Shown here in pieces: positions 1-8,272 of a DNA stretch of 64,000 nt (position 1 is the stretch's first letter; every line of letters starts with the position of its first letter). Location: the NCBI GenBank assembly GCA_964386865.1, contig CAYLUN010000010.1, positions 49,641 to 113,640 of the forward strand, read 5' to 3'. This DNA is from CAYLUN01 sp964386865. GTDB taxonomy: Bacteria; Verrucomicrobiota; Kiritimatiellia; RFP12; UBA1067. The position numbers and the translations under genes were made by a program. The notes beneath the pieces were generated by a model, which searched no databases, had not been told where the DNA came from, and worked only from the letters and a program-made list of their open reading frames with translations.

Positions 1-1362
1 CACGAGCAGGACGAGCAGCATGAGGCCCAGGATCGGCCCGGCGGTCAGGAAGCTGTCGCGGTACGGCGTGTTGCGGGCCTCGAAGGAGGCGCGGCCCTGA
101 ACCACCTTGAGGACGGTCGCGCCCATGCCGACGAAGACCACCAGCAGCAGGAAGAGGAAGAGCCCGCCGATGGCGATGTGCCCGGCGTCAAACGCGCCGT
201 TGAGGATGGAGAACTCGCTGATGAAGGGCCCGAAGGGCGGCGAGCCGGTGATGGCGAGGAAGCCGACGAGGAAGAGGGTGCCGGAGAGCGGCAGGCGCCG
301 CATCGCGCCGCACACCTGGTCGGTGCTCTTGCTGCCGTAGGCGCGGTGGATGTTGCCGGCGGAGAGGAAGAGCACGCCCTTGGTCAGGCCGTTGGTCACC
401 ACGTGCAGCAGCGTGCCGAAGAGCGCGGGTGCTCCGAGCCCGAGGCCCAGCACGAGGATGCCCATGTGCTCGACGCTGGAGTAGGCGAGCATGCGCTTGA
501 AATCGCGCTGGCCGACCATGAAGAGGCAGGCGACCGCCATCGAAAGCAGGCCCATGAAAAGCAGCAGGCGCGACACGTACGCGCTTTCGCCGGCCGCGAT
601 GCAGATGTGGTAGGTGCGCAGCAGCGCGAGGAAGGCGCAGTTCGTCACGCCGCCCGCGAGCATCGCGCCGACGAGGCCGGGCGCCTCGCCGTAGGCGTCG
701 GGCTTCCACGTGTGCATGGGGGCGAGGCCCATCTTGGTGCCGTAGCCCACGAGCAGCAGCACGAACGCCGCGTGCAGCCAGGGCTTGGAGAGCTTCGGCG
801 CGTGGGCCAGCAGGCTCTCAAACGTGAGCGAGGTCTCGAGGCCGGTGTGCAGGGAGGCGTAGGCGAGGAAGAAGGTGCCCAGCAGCGCGAGGGCGATGCC
901 GACCGAGCCGACGAGCAGGTACTTCCACGTGGCCTCGATGCTGCGCTGCGTATGGTTGAAGAAGATCAGCGGCGCGGTCGCGAGGGTGGTGCCCTCGATG
1001 GCCACCCACATGAGGCCGAGGTGGTGCGCCCACGTCACCAGCGTCATGATGCCCAGAAAGGCCAAGAGGCAGGCGCAGAACACGCGGTTGGGCCGCTCCT
1101 CGCGGAAGCGGAGGTAGCCGACCGCCGAGAACGACACGAAGAAGAACAGCGTGCTGACGACCGGCAGGATCAGCTTGCCGAGCGGGTCGAGCACCAGCCA
1201 CGCCGCGCTGACGCACCGGGCGGGGTCGAGCAGGGTGTAGACGGTCAGCGCGAGGTGCGCGACGCCCGCCACGGGCAGCACCCACGGCCGCAGCCGGTTG
1301 GAGGGGATGGCCGCCGCGACGGCGGCCAGCAGCAGCGGCATGAAGATGAGGGCGAAAGCCAT
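1..1362 (-). CDS. hyfF: Hydrogenase-4 component F / NuoN-like membrane subunit, C-terminus outside window
   Basis: Proton-translocating antiporter-type subunit of a hydrogenase-4 or formate-hydrogenlyase type complex in the inner membrane. The frame starts at ATG 1362 and stays open to base 1, giving 454 residues without a stop, so the C-terminus is missing. The protein is strongly hydrophobic with many membrane helices. It carries the family segment GYGTKMGLAPMHTWKPDA with its conserved Lys, followed by GEAPGLVGAMLAGGVTN, and later SPPFGPFISEF near residue 400; these separate HyfF/NuoN from HyfB. The start lies 2 bases after the hyfE stop, in the same operon. Further subunits, such as the NiFe-hydrogenase-like NuoCD/NuoB homologues, would be expected beyond the left edge, but this is not visible. 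Confidence 0.85.
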   Translation of the reverse strand, partial: MAFALIFMPLLLAAVAAAIPSNRLRPWVLPVAGVAHLALTVYTLLDPARCVSAAWLVLDPLGKLILPVVSTLFFFVSFSAVGYLRFREERPNRVFCACLLAFLGIMTLVTWAHHLGLMWVAIEGTTLATAPLIFFNHTQRSIEATWKYLLVGSVGIALALLGTFFLAYASLHTGLETSLTFESLLAHAPKLSKPWLHAAFVLLLVGYGTKMGLAPMHTWKPDAYGEAPGLVGAMLAGGVTNCAFLALLRTYHICIAAGESAYVSRLLLFMGLLSMAVACLFMVGQRDFKRMLAYSSVEHMGILVLGLGLGAPALFGTLLHVVTNGLTKGVLFLSAGNIHRAYGSKSTDQVCGAMRRLPLSGTLFLVGFLAITGSPPFGPFISEFSILNGAFDAGHIAIGGLFLFLLLVVFVGMGATVLKVVQGRASFEARNTPYRDSFLTAGPILGLMLLVLLV

Positions 1363-1364
1363 GG

Positions 1365-2006
1365 CTACTCCTTCAGCGAAACCAGCCTGCGCGTGTCCAT
1401 CGAGGCGAACGCCTGGTTGATTTGGTTGACGATGATGCAGATCACGAAGATGGCGACGAAGAGGTCGAGCAGCACGCCCATCTCGACGACGAGCGGCATG
1501 GCCTCGACCAGAAGCATGCCGAAGATGAAGATGCCGTTTTCAAGCACGAGGTAGCCCATCACTTGGGTGAGCGCCTTGAAGCGGGTGGTCAGCAGGATGA
1601 AGCCGACGAGCACGGTGGCGATGGACGTGGGCACGAGCAGCGCGCCGGCGTGCTGCTCGGCGAGCGGCAGCTGGTCGGCGAAAAGGAGCGCGAACACGGT
1701 GCCCAGCGCGCCGAGGATCACCGACGGCTGCAGGCCGATCAGCGGCTCCACCTCGCGCTTGATTTTGACGTCGCGCAGCGCGCGGCTCATCATGGCCGGG
1801 ATCACGATACCCTTGAGCGCGATGGTGATGACGACGGTCAGCGCCGTCGTCAGCGTGGAGTGCTCGTGCAGCAGGAGCGGCAGGAGCCCCAGCAGCGCGC
1901 CTTGGAGCGCCACGGTGCGCACCACGGAGACGATCCGGCTCGTGCCCAGCGCGAAGAGGTTGAGCACCAGCACAAAGACGAGGAGGGTGTTGAGAAGGTT
2001 GGTCAT
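1365..2006 (-). CDS. hyfE: Hydrogenase-4 component E-like membrane protein
   Basis: Small membrane subunit (213 residues) of the HyfE family, related to the NuoK/MrpC type. Several hydrophobic helices span the protein. The N-terminus MTNLLNTLLVFVLVLNLF is a membrane helix, and the segment QVMGYLVLENGIFIFG with its buried acidic residue (LEN) is typical of HyfE and MrpC/NuoK proteins. It lies between hyfC and hyfF with gaps of only a few bases, so it should be cotranscribed and assembled into the same complex. Length and position match the usual hyfB-C-E-F order. Confidence 0.8.
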   Translation of the reverse strand: MTNLLNTLLVFVLVLNLFALGTSRIVSVVRTVALQGALLGLLPLLLHEHSTLTTALTVVITIALKGIVIPAMMSRALRDVKIKREVEPLIGLQPSVILGALGTVFALLFADQLPLAEQHAGALLVPTSIATVLVGFILLTTRFKALTQVMGYLVLENGIFIFGMLLVEAMPLVVEMGVLLDLFVAIFVICIIVNQINQAFASMDTRRLVSLKE

Positions 2007-2010
2007 ACGG

Positions 2011-2919
2011 TCACCTGATTAGAAGAATGAAGCCGAAGCCGCAGAAGAGCAGCGCGCCCACCAGCAGGTAGGGCACGTGCCGCATTTGAAGGCGGGCCGT
2101 CACCGATTCCACCACGCCGATAATGGCCGCCAGCCCCACGAGCTCCATGAGGTAGAGCGGCCAGTCGAGGTAGCTGCGGCCGGTGGCGAAGGGGGCCACC
2201 ACGTGCAGCAGCACGGTGCCGAGCACGAGCAGTTTGACCGACGAGGCGTAGAGGATCAGGCCGAAGAGCGGGCCGCTGTGGTCGAGCACCATGGCCTCGT
2301 GAATCATCGTCAGCTCGAGGTGGGTGGTCGGGTCGTCCACGGGGATGCGGCAGGTCTCGGCCAGCATGACGATGAACAGCCCGATCGAGATCAGCACCAG
2401 CGGCGCGGCGACGTCTGCGGAGAGGGCGAGCGAGGGGCCGTGCAGCATGGGCGCGAGCGAGAGGGAACCCGAGATCTTCGCCAGCACGAGGAAGGCGAAG
2501 AAGAGCGCTGGCTCAGAAAGGCAGGCGAAGGTCACCTCGCGCGCGGAGCCCATGCCCTCGAAGGCCGAGCCCGTGTCCAGCGCGGCCGTGGTCGTGAAGA
2601 ACCGCGCCAGGCCGAAGAGGTAGGCGAAGAGGATGAGGTCGCCCGTGAAGGAGATCGGCGCGCCGAACGCGCCAAAGGGGATCAGCAGCCCGGCGAGCAG
2701 GACGGCGGCCAGCGTCACAACCGGGCCGGCGCGGAAGACCCACGTGGTCGTGTCGCTGATCACCATGCCCCGCTGGAGCAGCTTGGCGATGTCGTAGTAC
2801 GGCTGCAGCAGCGGCGCGCCGACGCGGCCCGCGAACCACGCTTTGGTCTTGGTGATGACGCCGAGCAGGAGCGGAGGCGCCAGCAGCAGCACGACGATAT
2901 GGATCAGGGTGTCGATCAT
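2011..2919 (-). CDS. hyfC: Hydrogenase-4 component C / NuoH-like subunit
   Basis: NuoH/HyfC-type membrane subunit (302 residues) that would connect the hydrophilic redox arm to the antiporter subunits. Visible family signatures are QPYYDIAKLLQRG near residue 40, FEGMGSAREVTF near residue 120 and ETCRIPVDDPTTHLELTMIH near residue 190. The acidic residues of the last segment correspond to the quinone-cavity/proton loop of NuoH. About eight membrane helices are likely. It sits between the second hyfB-like gene (6-base gap) and hyfE (4-base gap). Confidence 0.85.
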   Translation of the reverse strand: MIDTLIHIVVLLLAPPLLLGVITKTKAWFAGRVGAPLLQPYYDIAKLLQRGMVISDTTTWVFRAGPVVTLAAVLLAGLLIPFGAFGAPISFTGDLILFAYLFGLARFFTTTAALDTGSAFEGMGSAREVTFACLSEPALFFAFLVLAKISGSLSLAPMLHGPSLALSADVAAPLVLISIGLFIVMLAETCRIPVDDPTTHLELTMIHEAMVLDHSGPLFGLILYASSVKLLVLGTVLLHVVAPFATGRSYLDWPLYLMELVGLAAIIGVVESVTARLQMRHVPYLLVGALLFCGFGFILLIR

Positions 2920-2925
2920 GGCTTG

Positions 2926-4926
2926 TTAACTCCCGGCGTTGCCCCACACGAGCAAGACGATCATGACGATCAAGATGTACAGCACGTAGAGATGCGTCTG
3001 GCCCTGCTGGAGCACGCGCAGCCGCGGCAGGTAGCGCCCGGCGGCTAGGAACAGCGGCGTCGCCAGCCGGTCCAGCACGGCGTCTGGCACGAGGCTCTTG
3101 AAGGCCGAGGGCCGCGGGAAGAGGCCCCGCAGGGCGGTCCGGCAGTCCCGTGGCCACAGCAGGAAGGAGGTGAGGCGGACCAGGGAGTTGCCGAGCGACG
3201 AGCCGGTGTACTGCATGCGGGCGGTGGGCCGCGCGTAGCCGCAGTCCCAGGTCGGCCCCCTCCTGACGGCCTGCTTCCGCAGGGCCGCCCTGAGGAGCGC
3301 AAGCACGGCTCCCGCGAGCGCCAGAAGCGCGAGGTCGGCCACGGTGAAGCACGCCAGCGGGGCGGCTGAGGCGAGGGAGCTCGCGGCGGCGGCCGGCGGG
3401 AACCACGACCGGACCGCGGCGTCCAGCAGCGGAGTCGCGAGAAAGGGCGCGAGGCCGAGGGCCGCACACCCGCCGGCGAGCAGCGCCATGGGCCCGAGCA
3501 TGGCTGCGTCCGGGTCATGCGCCGCACGGGCTGTGGCCTCGGCGCGCGGCGCGCCGAGGAAGACCGCGCCGAGCACCTTCACGAAACAGGCGACCGCCAG
3601 CGCGCCGGCCGCGGCGAGTGCCACGACCGCCAGAGCGGCGGCGGGCAGGCCGGGCGCGCCGCCCTGGCCCAGCGTCTGGAAGAGGCCCAGATAGAGCAGC
3701 CACTCGCTGGCAAAGCCGTTCAGCGGCGGCAGCGCGCAGATGGCGACCGCGCCCACCACAAACAGCGCCATGACGCGCGGGGCGCGCTTGGCGAGGCCGC
3801 CCATGCGGTCGATCTCGCGCGTGCCCGTCGCGTGGATGACCGCGCCGGCATTGAAGAAAAGCAGCGATTTGAAAAGCGCGTGATTCCAGACGTGCAGCAG
3901 CGCGCCGCCCAAGCCCAGCACGACCCACGCCGGATGTCCGGCGGGGGCGCCGTGGCAGCGGCCCAGGAGCGCCAGCCCGAGGCCCATGGCGATGATGCCG
4001 ATGTTCTCGATGCTGCTGTAGGCGAGCAGCCGCTTCAGGTCGCGCTGGCCGATGGCGTACGCGATGCCCGCCACGCTGGAGCACGCGCCTGCCGCGAGCA
4101 GCGTGGCGCCCCACCAGACCTCGCCGCCCGGCAGCAGGGCGGTCAGGCGGACGAGGCCGTACACGCCCATTTTGAGCATCACGCCGGACATCACGGCCGA
4201 CACGTGGCTGGGCGCGTTGGCGTGCGCGCCGGGCAGCCAGACGTGCAGCGGCATGAGGCCCGCCTTGAAGCCGAAACCGACCAGCGCGAGCGCGAAGAGC
4301 GCGTTCGCCGTCGCGGCGGGCAGCCCCAGGTGCGCCTCCAGCGCGAACGAGCCGGTCGCGTGGCGCCAAAGCGCGAAAAGAGCGAAGAGGCAGAGCGTGC
4401 CGACGTGCGTGGCGATCAGGTAGATCCAGCCCGCGCGGCGGACCTCGGGCTTGTCGTCCTCCGCCGTGGCCGCGAAGTAGGCGGCGAGCGCCATGATCTC
4501 CCAGGCGAGCAGGAAGAGCATGCCGTCGCGCGCGATGACGACCAGCGCCATCGCTCCGGCCAGCACGCCGTAGGCAAGGTTCAGGCGGCGGCCGTTGGCC
4601 GGGTGCTCGGCCTGCTTCCAGTAGCCGAGGCCGTAGACGGCGCCGCAGGCTGGCACGACGAACACGGGCAGCAGGAAGACCGCGCTGAGCGTGTCCAGCC
4701 CCACGGCGAACCGGCTCAGCGGCAAGCCCCAGGGCAGGCTCAGCGCGGGGGCTTGCGGCGCGCCGAAGGCCAGCGCGACGGCGGCGAGCCCCAGCAGGCT
4801 GCCCGCCAGCAGCAGCCCGACGGCCAGCCGCTGTCCGGCGGCCGAGCGGGCGGACAGCAGGCAGCCCGGCAGGCCGCTCAGCAGCATGAGGGCGATAGCG
4901 AGTAGCAGAATGAAAAAGATGTTCAT
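2926..4926 (-). CDS. hyfB: Hydrogenase-4 component B-like proton antiporter subunit (second copy)
   Basis: NuoL/HyfB-family antiporter-like subunit of 666 residues with roughly fourteen or more hydrophobic helices. The proton-antiporter core is clear: GFGFKAGLMPLHVWLPGAHA near residue 220 with the conserved Lys, then APSHVSAVMSGVMLKMGVYG, then the His-bearing LLAYSSIENIGIIAMGLGLA. The C-terminal region carries WDCGYARPTARMQYTGSS, shared with the neighbouring copy. It appears to be a tandem paralogue of the 671-residue gene just upstream (21-base gap). Two HyfB-type pumps in one operon suggest additional ion-translocation capacity, although the transported ion cannot be read from the sequence. 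Confidence 0.85.
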   Translation of the reverse strand: MNIFFILLLAIALMLLSGLPGCLLSARSAAGQRLAVGLLLAGSLLGLAAVALAFGAPQAPALSLPWGLPLSRFAVGLDTLSAVFLLPVFVVPACGAVYGLGYWKQAEHPANGRRLNLAYGVLAGAMALVVIARDGMLFLLAWEIMALAAYFAATAEDDKPEVRRAGWIYLIATHVGTLCLFALFALWRHATGSFALEAHLGLPAATANALFALALVGFGFKAGLMPLHVWLPGAHANAPSHVSAVMSGVMLKMGVYGLVRLTALLPGGEVWWGATLLAAGACSSVAGIAYAIGQRDLKRLLAYSSIENIGIIAMGLGLALLGRCHGAPAGHPAWVVLGLGGALLHVWNHALFKSLLFFNAGAVIHATGTREIDRMGGLAKRAPRVMALFVVGAVAICALPPLNGFASEWLLYLGLFQTLGQGGAPGLPAAALAVVALAAAGALAVACFVKVLGAVFLGAPRAEATARAAHDPDAAMLGPMALLAGGCAALGLAPFLATPLLDAAVRSWFPPAAAASSLASAAPLACFTVADLALLALAGAVLALLRAALRKQAVRRGPTWDCGYARPTARMQYTGSSLGNSLVRLTSFLLWPRDCRTALRGLFPRPSAFKSLVPDAVLDRLATPLFLAAGRYLPRLRVLQQGQTHLYVLYILIVMIVLLVWGNAGS

Positions 4927-4947
4927 ACGGAAGTCAGAGGTCGGCGG

Positions 4948-6963
4948 TCAGCGCGCGAACCACTGCGCAAGGAAGGCTTTGAACGGGAACAGGGTGCTGA
5001 GTAAGGCGAGCAAGGTCAAGAGGATGTAGAGCACGTAGTGTTGGGTCAGCCCGCGCTGGAAGCGGTGGAACCAGCCGAACCCGCTCTCGATGCGGGCTCC
5101 GGCGGGCAGCAGCAGGCGGTCGAGCACCGCGTCGTCTACGTGGCTGTGCATGTGGGACGGTTGAGGGAAGAGCCCGGACACGCGCGGCCGCCGGCCGTGC
5201 GGGCGGAGCACCCGGACGAAAAGGAGGACGATTGTCTGGGCGAACGAGGAGGCGGTGTACTGCATCCGCGCGGTGGGGCGCGCGTAGCCGCAGTCCCACG
5301 TGGGGCCGGTTCGCGGCGCGGCGGCCTGCCGCCTCAGCAGGCGGGCGAGCCCGGCGGCGCAGGCGAGGAGGGAGAGTGCCAGCACGCTGATCGCGCCGAC
5401 CGGCGCGAGCTGGGCGAGCCGTGCGGGCGCGAGCGAGGTGCCCGTGAGCCAGCAGGCGCACGAGGCGTCGAGCACCGGCGCGACGAGCGCGGGCGCGACC
5501 CCGATCAGCACGCAGCAGGCGGCGAGAGCCGCCATCGGCAGGCGCATCGTGAGGGGCGCCTCGCGGGCGTGCGCCGCCGCCCGGGTGCGCGGCTCGCCGA
5601 GGAAAACGGCGCCGTACACCTTTACGAAGCAGGCGACCGCCAGCGCGCCGACGGCGGCCAGCACGGGCACGCCGATGACGGCGGAGACGGTGCCCGGCCC
5701 GGCGGCGGTCGCGCGGCTCAGCAGGCCGAGGTAGACGAACCACTCGCTGACGAAGCCGTTCAGCGGGGGCAGGCCGCAGATGGCGACCGCACCGATCAGG
5801 AAGCAGGCGGCGGTCCACGGCATGGCCTTAGCGAGGCCGCCCAGGCGGTCGATCTGGCGCGTGCGTGCGGTGTGGACCACCGCGCCGGCGCAGAGGAAGA
5901 GCAGGGACTTGAAGAAGCTGTGGTTCCAGACGTGCAGCAGGCAGCCCGCGAGGCCGAGCGCGACCCAGTCCGCGCGGCCGGCGGAGCGGCCCAGCAGGGC
6001 CACGCCGAGGCCCATCAGGATGATGCCGATGTTCTCGACGCTGTGGTAGGCGAGCAGGCGCTTGAGGTCGTGCTGGCCGAGGGCGAACACGACGCCCAGC
6101 AGGCCGCTGGCCGCGCCCAGGAGGAGGATCAGCGCGCCCCACGCGGCCGGCGGGTCTGGCAGCAGCGTCAGCCAGCGCACGAGGCCGTAGATGCCGGTCT
6201 TGAGCACGACGCCCGAGAGCATGGCCGAGACGTGGCTCGGTGCGCTGGCGTGGGCGCCGGGAAGCCAGAAGTGCAGCGGCATCATGCCGGCCTTGAGGCC
6301 GAAGCCGATCAGCACGAGCAGGAACAGGAGGTTCGACAAGCCCGGCCCGAACGCGCCGGGAGCGGCGGGCTCGAGGGCGTACGAGCCTGTCGCGTGACGC
6401 CACAGCGCGAAGAGCGCGAAGAGCGTCAGCGTGCCCACATGCGTGGCGAACAGGTAGATCCAGCCCGCGTCGCGGCTCTCCGCGCGCTGGTCCTCGGTGG
6501 AGACTAAGAAGAAAGCGGAAAGCGCCATGAACTCCCAGCCCAGCAGGAAGGTCAGCGCGTGGCGGCTGACGATCAGCAGCGCCATGCCCGCGACCATCAG
6601 GCCCCAGAAGAGGCGCAGCTTGCGGCCGTTGCCGGGGTGGCGGCGCTGGGGCCAGTAGCCGAGGCCGTAGATGGGGCCGAGCGCGCCCATGAGGAAGACC
6701 GGCACGAGGAAGAACGCGCTCAGCGGGTCGAGCCCGACCAGGCCGTTGCCGGCAGCCGGCCACGGGAAGAAGGAGGCGGGCGCCGCGCTGCCGCGGGTGC
6801 CGCACAGTGCTCCGGCGGCGCCGGCGAGCCCCACGAGGCCGGAGGCGGCCATCAGGATCACCGCGAGGCGCTCGCCCCGGCCTGACGCGCGCGGCAAGGC
6901 CGCGCCCGGAAACCCGCTGGCGGCCGCAAGGGCGATGGCGAAGATGATCAGGTCGAGGAACAC
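4948..6963 (-). CDS. hyfB: Hydrogenase-4 component B-like proton antiporter subunit (first copy)
   Basis: Antiporter subunit of the NuoL/HyfB family, 671 residues. The core segment GFGLKAGMMPLHFWLPGAHA, the following SAPSHVSAMLSGVVLKTGIYG and the HDLKRLLAYHSVENIGII segment are intact, so the ion channel residues look functional. The C-terminal WDCGYARPTARMQYTASS is almost the same as in the next gene, indicating an intra-operon duplication. The upstream neighbour, 31 bases away on the same strand, is an HTH-EIIA protein; the downstream neighbour is the second HyfB copy. An inner-membrane location is expected. Confidence 0.85.
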   Translation of the reverse strand: MFLDLIIFAIALAAASGFPGAALPRASGRGERLAVILMAASGLVGLAGAAGALCGTRGSAAPASFFPWPAAGNGLVGLDPLSAFFLVPVFLMGALGPIYGLGYWPQRRHPGNGRKLRLFWGLMVAGMALLIVSRHALTFLLGWEFMALSAFFLVSTEDQRAESRDAGWIYLFATHVGTLTLFALFALWRHATGSYALEPAAPGAFGPGLSNLLFLLVLIGFGLKAGMMPLHFWLPGAHASAPSHVSAMLSGVVLKTGIYGLVRWLTLLPDPPAAWGALILLLGAASGLLGVVFALGQHDLKRLLAYHSVENIGIILMGLGVALLGRSAGRADWVALGLAGCLLHVWNHSFFKSLLFLCAGAVVHTARTRQIDRLGGLAKAMPWTAACFLIGAVAICGLPPLNGFVSEWFVYLGLLSRATAAGPGTVSAVIGVPVLAAVGALAVACFVKVYGAVFLGEPRTRAAAHAREAPLTMRLPMAALAACCVLIGVAPALVAPVLDASCACWLTGTSLAPARLAQLAPVGAISVLALSLLACAAGLARLLRRQAAAPRTGPTWDCGYARPTARMQYTASSFAQTIVLLFVRVLRPHGRRPRVSGLFPQPSHMHSHVDDAVLDRLLLPAGARIESGFGWFHRFQRGLTQHYVLYILLTLLALLSTLFPFKAFLAQWFAR

Positions 6964-6994
6964 GCGGACTCCTGTGAGGTTGGGCTTCGCGCCG

Positions 6995-7696
6995 CTAGTG
7001 GGCGCAGGAACCTCCCGGGGCCGGATGGGCCGCGGCCTCCGCGGCGGCGATCAGCCGCATCAGCTCCGCCTGCGGGGCCTGCCGCTTCAGCGCGGCCTTG
7101 ACCTCCGGTTTGCGGATGACGAAGCCCAGGCGCGAAAGCAGGTGCAGGTGCGTCTTGACCGTCGGGCTGATGAGCGTGAAGAGAATGTTGACGGGCTTGT
7201 CGTCGACCGCGTGGAAATCGATCGGGGTCTCCAGAAAGCAGAGCGTCACGGTCGGCTTGGCGACGCGCAGCACCACGGGGTTGCGCACGTGCGGGATCGC
7301 GATGCCGTCGCCGACTCCCGTGGAGCCCATGCTCTCGCGTGCCAGCAGGATCTGGTAGAGGAACTCGCGGTCGAGTTCCTCCGGCAACTTCAGGACGTCG
7401 ACGATAGCCCGCAGCACGGAGGCCGGGTCGTTGCCGCCGACCTTGTAGGCCACCCCGCCTGCGGTCAGTGCGGCGGAGAGGGTCGGGAGCTGGGGCGTGT
7501 TGGGCTCGCCGGCGTTGAAGAGGTCGGGCGAGATCTGGATGTTGCGGGCCGTGGCCCACTCCAGCAGTTCGGAGCGGTTGAAGCGGATCTGTTCGTTCAT
7601 GGAGTGGGAGGGTATCTCCTCCCGCTTGACCCACTCGTAGACTGTGTCTTCGGACACGTTCAGAAGCGCCGCCGCGTCTTTCACCGACAGTTGCAT
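6995..7696 (-). CDS. HTH (excisionase/MerR-type) fused to PTS EIIA domain
   Basis: Probable phosphorylation-responsive regulator, 233 residues. Residues 1-60 form an excisionase/MerR-like winged helix (MQLSVKDAAALLNVSEDTVY followed by EWVKREEIP). Residues about 85-220 are a PTS EIIA domain of the fructose/nitrogen (PtsN) type; GDGIAIPHVRNP contains the candidate phospho-accepting His, preceded by LARESMGSTGVG. No EIIB or EIIC partner is present. It is the first gene of the minus-strand Hyf-like operon, which suggests it senses PTS phosphorylation and controls or modulates the membrane complex. That role is inference from position. The ATG start has a GGAG-containing leader about 10 bases upstream. 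Confidence 0.85.
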   Translation of the reverse strand: MQLSVKDAAALLNVSEDTVYEWVKREEIPSHSMNEQIRFNRSELLEWATARNIQISPDLFNAGEPNTPQLPTLSAALTAGGVAYKVGGNDPASVLRAIVDVLKLPEELDREFLYQILLARESMGSTGVGDGIAIPHVRNPVVLRVAKPTVTLCFLETPIDFHAVDDKPVNILFTLISPTVKTHLHLLSRLGFVIRKPEVKAALKRQAPQAELMRLIAAAEAAAHPAPGGSCAH

Positions 7697-7786
7697 TCGA
7701 TCCGCTCCGCAGGCTGATCACCTGCCACCGACCGCGCGCCATGTGTCACGCCGATCTGAAAATATCAACCGGACAAAGCCGAAATG

Positions 7787-7812
7787 AAAAAAGACCGCCG
7801 GGATGGGCGGCC
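7787..7812 (-). terminator. Rho-independent terminator after tRNA-Ala
   Basis: Read on the minus strand, GGCCGCC-CATCCC-GGCGGTC is a 7-bp stem (one G-U pair) followed directly by a run of T. It lies 18 bases past the 3' CCA of the tRNA-Ala gene and should end its transcript before the HTH-EIIA gene. Confidence 0.7.
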
Positions 7813-7829
7813 TCTCTGTTTTTGGCACA

Positions 7830-7905
7830 TGGTGGAGCGAAGGAGATTCGAACTCCCGACCCCCACGTTGCGAACGTGATGCTCTACCAACTGAGCTATC
7901 GCCCC
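7830..7905 (-). tRNA. tRNA-Ala(CGC)
   Basis: A 76-base cloverleaf on the minus strand with encoded CCA. The acceptor stem is GGGGCGA/TCGCTCC and includes the G3-U70 pair that is the alanine identity element. The D arm is GCTC/GAGC, the anticodon loop TTCGCAA gives anticodon CGC, and the T arm is GGGAG with loop TTCGAAT. It reads GCG codons, common in this GC-rich sequence. Confidence 0.95.
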
Positions 7906-8000
7906 ATGGATTCCAAAAGTGGTGTTTAAGTTACCAAAACCAGAGGCTCGGGCGCAAGCGCGATTTTTAGCTCCGCGCAATCCTGCGGTGTTCGCCGGCA

Positions 8001-8029
8001 TTGACAGCGCCGCCTCCTACGGTTACAGT
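8001..8029 (+). promoter_or_regulatory. Sigma70-type promoter TTGACA-17-TACAGT
   Basis: A perfect -35 hexamer (8001-8006) and a good -10 hexamer (8024-8029) are separated by 17 bases. Transcription would start near 8036, ahead of the HTH remnant and the GH43 gene. Confidence 0.7.
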
Positions 8030-8062
8030 CAACGCGATTGGTGATGGCCTGCGTCTCAGGCC

Positions 8063-8272
8063 GTGGCCGGCGTCCGGCAGAAGCTCGGCCTGGCCCAGGC
8101 CCAGTTTGCCAAGCTCGCCGGCGTCTCGACGTTGACCGTGTACAAGTGGGAGAAGGCCGGGGGCCGGATCAGGATGAGGGGGAATGCGCTTCAGGGCTTC
8201 GCCAGGGTCAAGGCCACGGGCAAGCGCCAGGCCAAGGCGGCGCTAGCGGGGCCCTTGGCGTCGGAGAAATGA
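8063..8272 (+). pseudogene. Truncated helix-turn-helix (XRE-like) protein, translationally linked to GH43 gene
   Basis: A 69-residue frame from GTG encodes one helix-turn-helix (LGLAQAQFAKLAGVSTLTVY then KWEK) and a basic tail. The HTH begins almost at the N-terminus, and the frame is closed by a stop at 8042-8044 just upstream, so an N-terminal part seems lost. Such HTHs usually end longer regulator or antitoxin-like proteins. The stop (8270-8272) overlaps the ATG of the GH43 gene as ATGA, so even a relic could still feed ribosomes to the enzyme. It is possibly expressed from the promoter at 8001. I call it a fragment rather than a functional gene, with moderate certainty. Confidence 0.5.

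Noticed and set aside
7741..8001. Short open frames on both strands across the tRNA-Ala gene
   Set aside because: They are translations of the tRNA and its terminator, with no protein-like composition.
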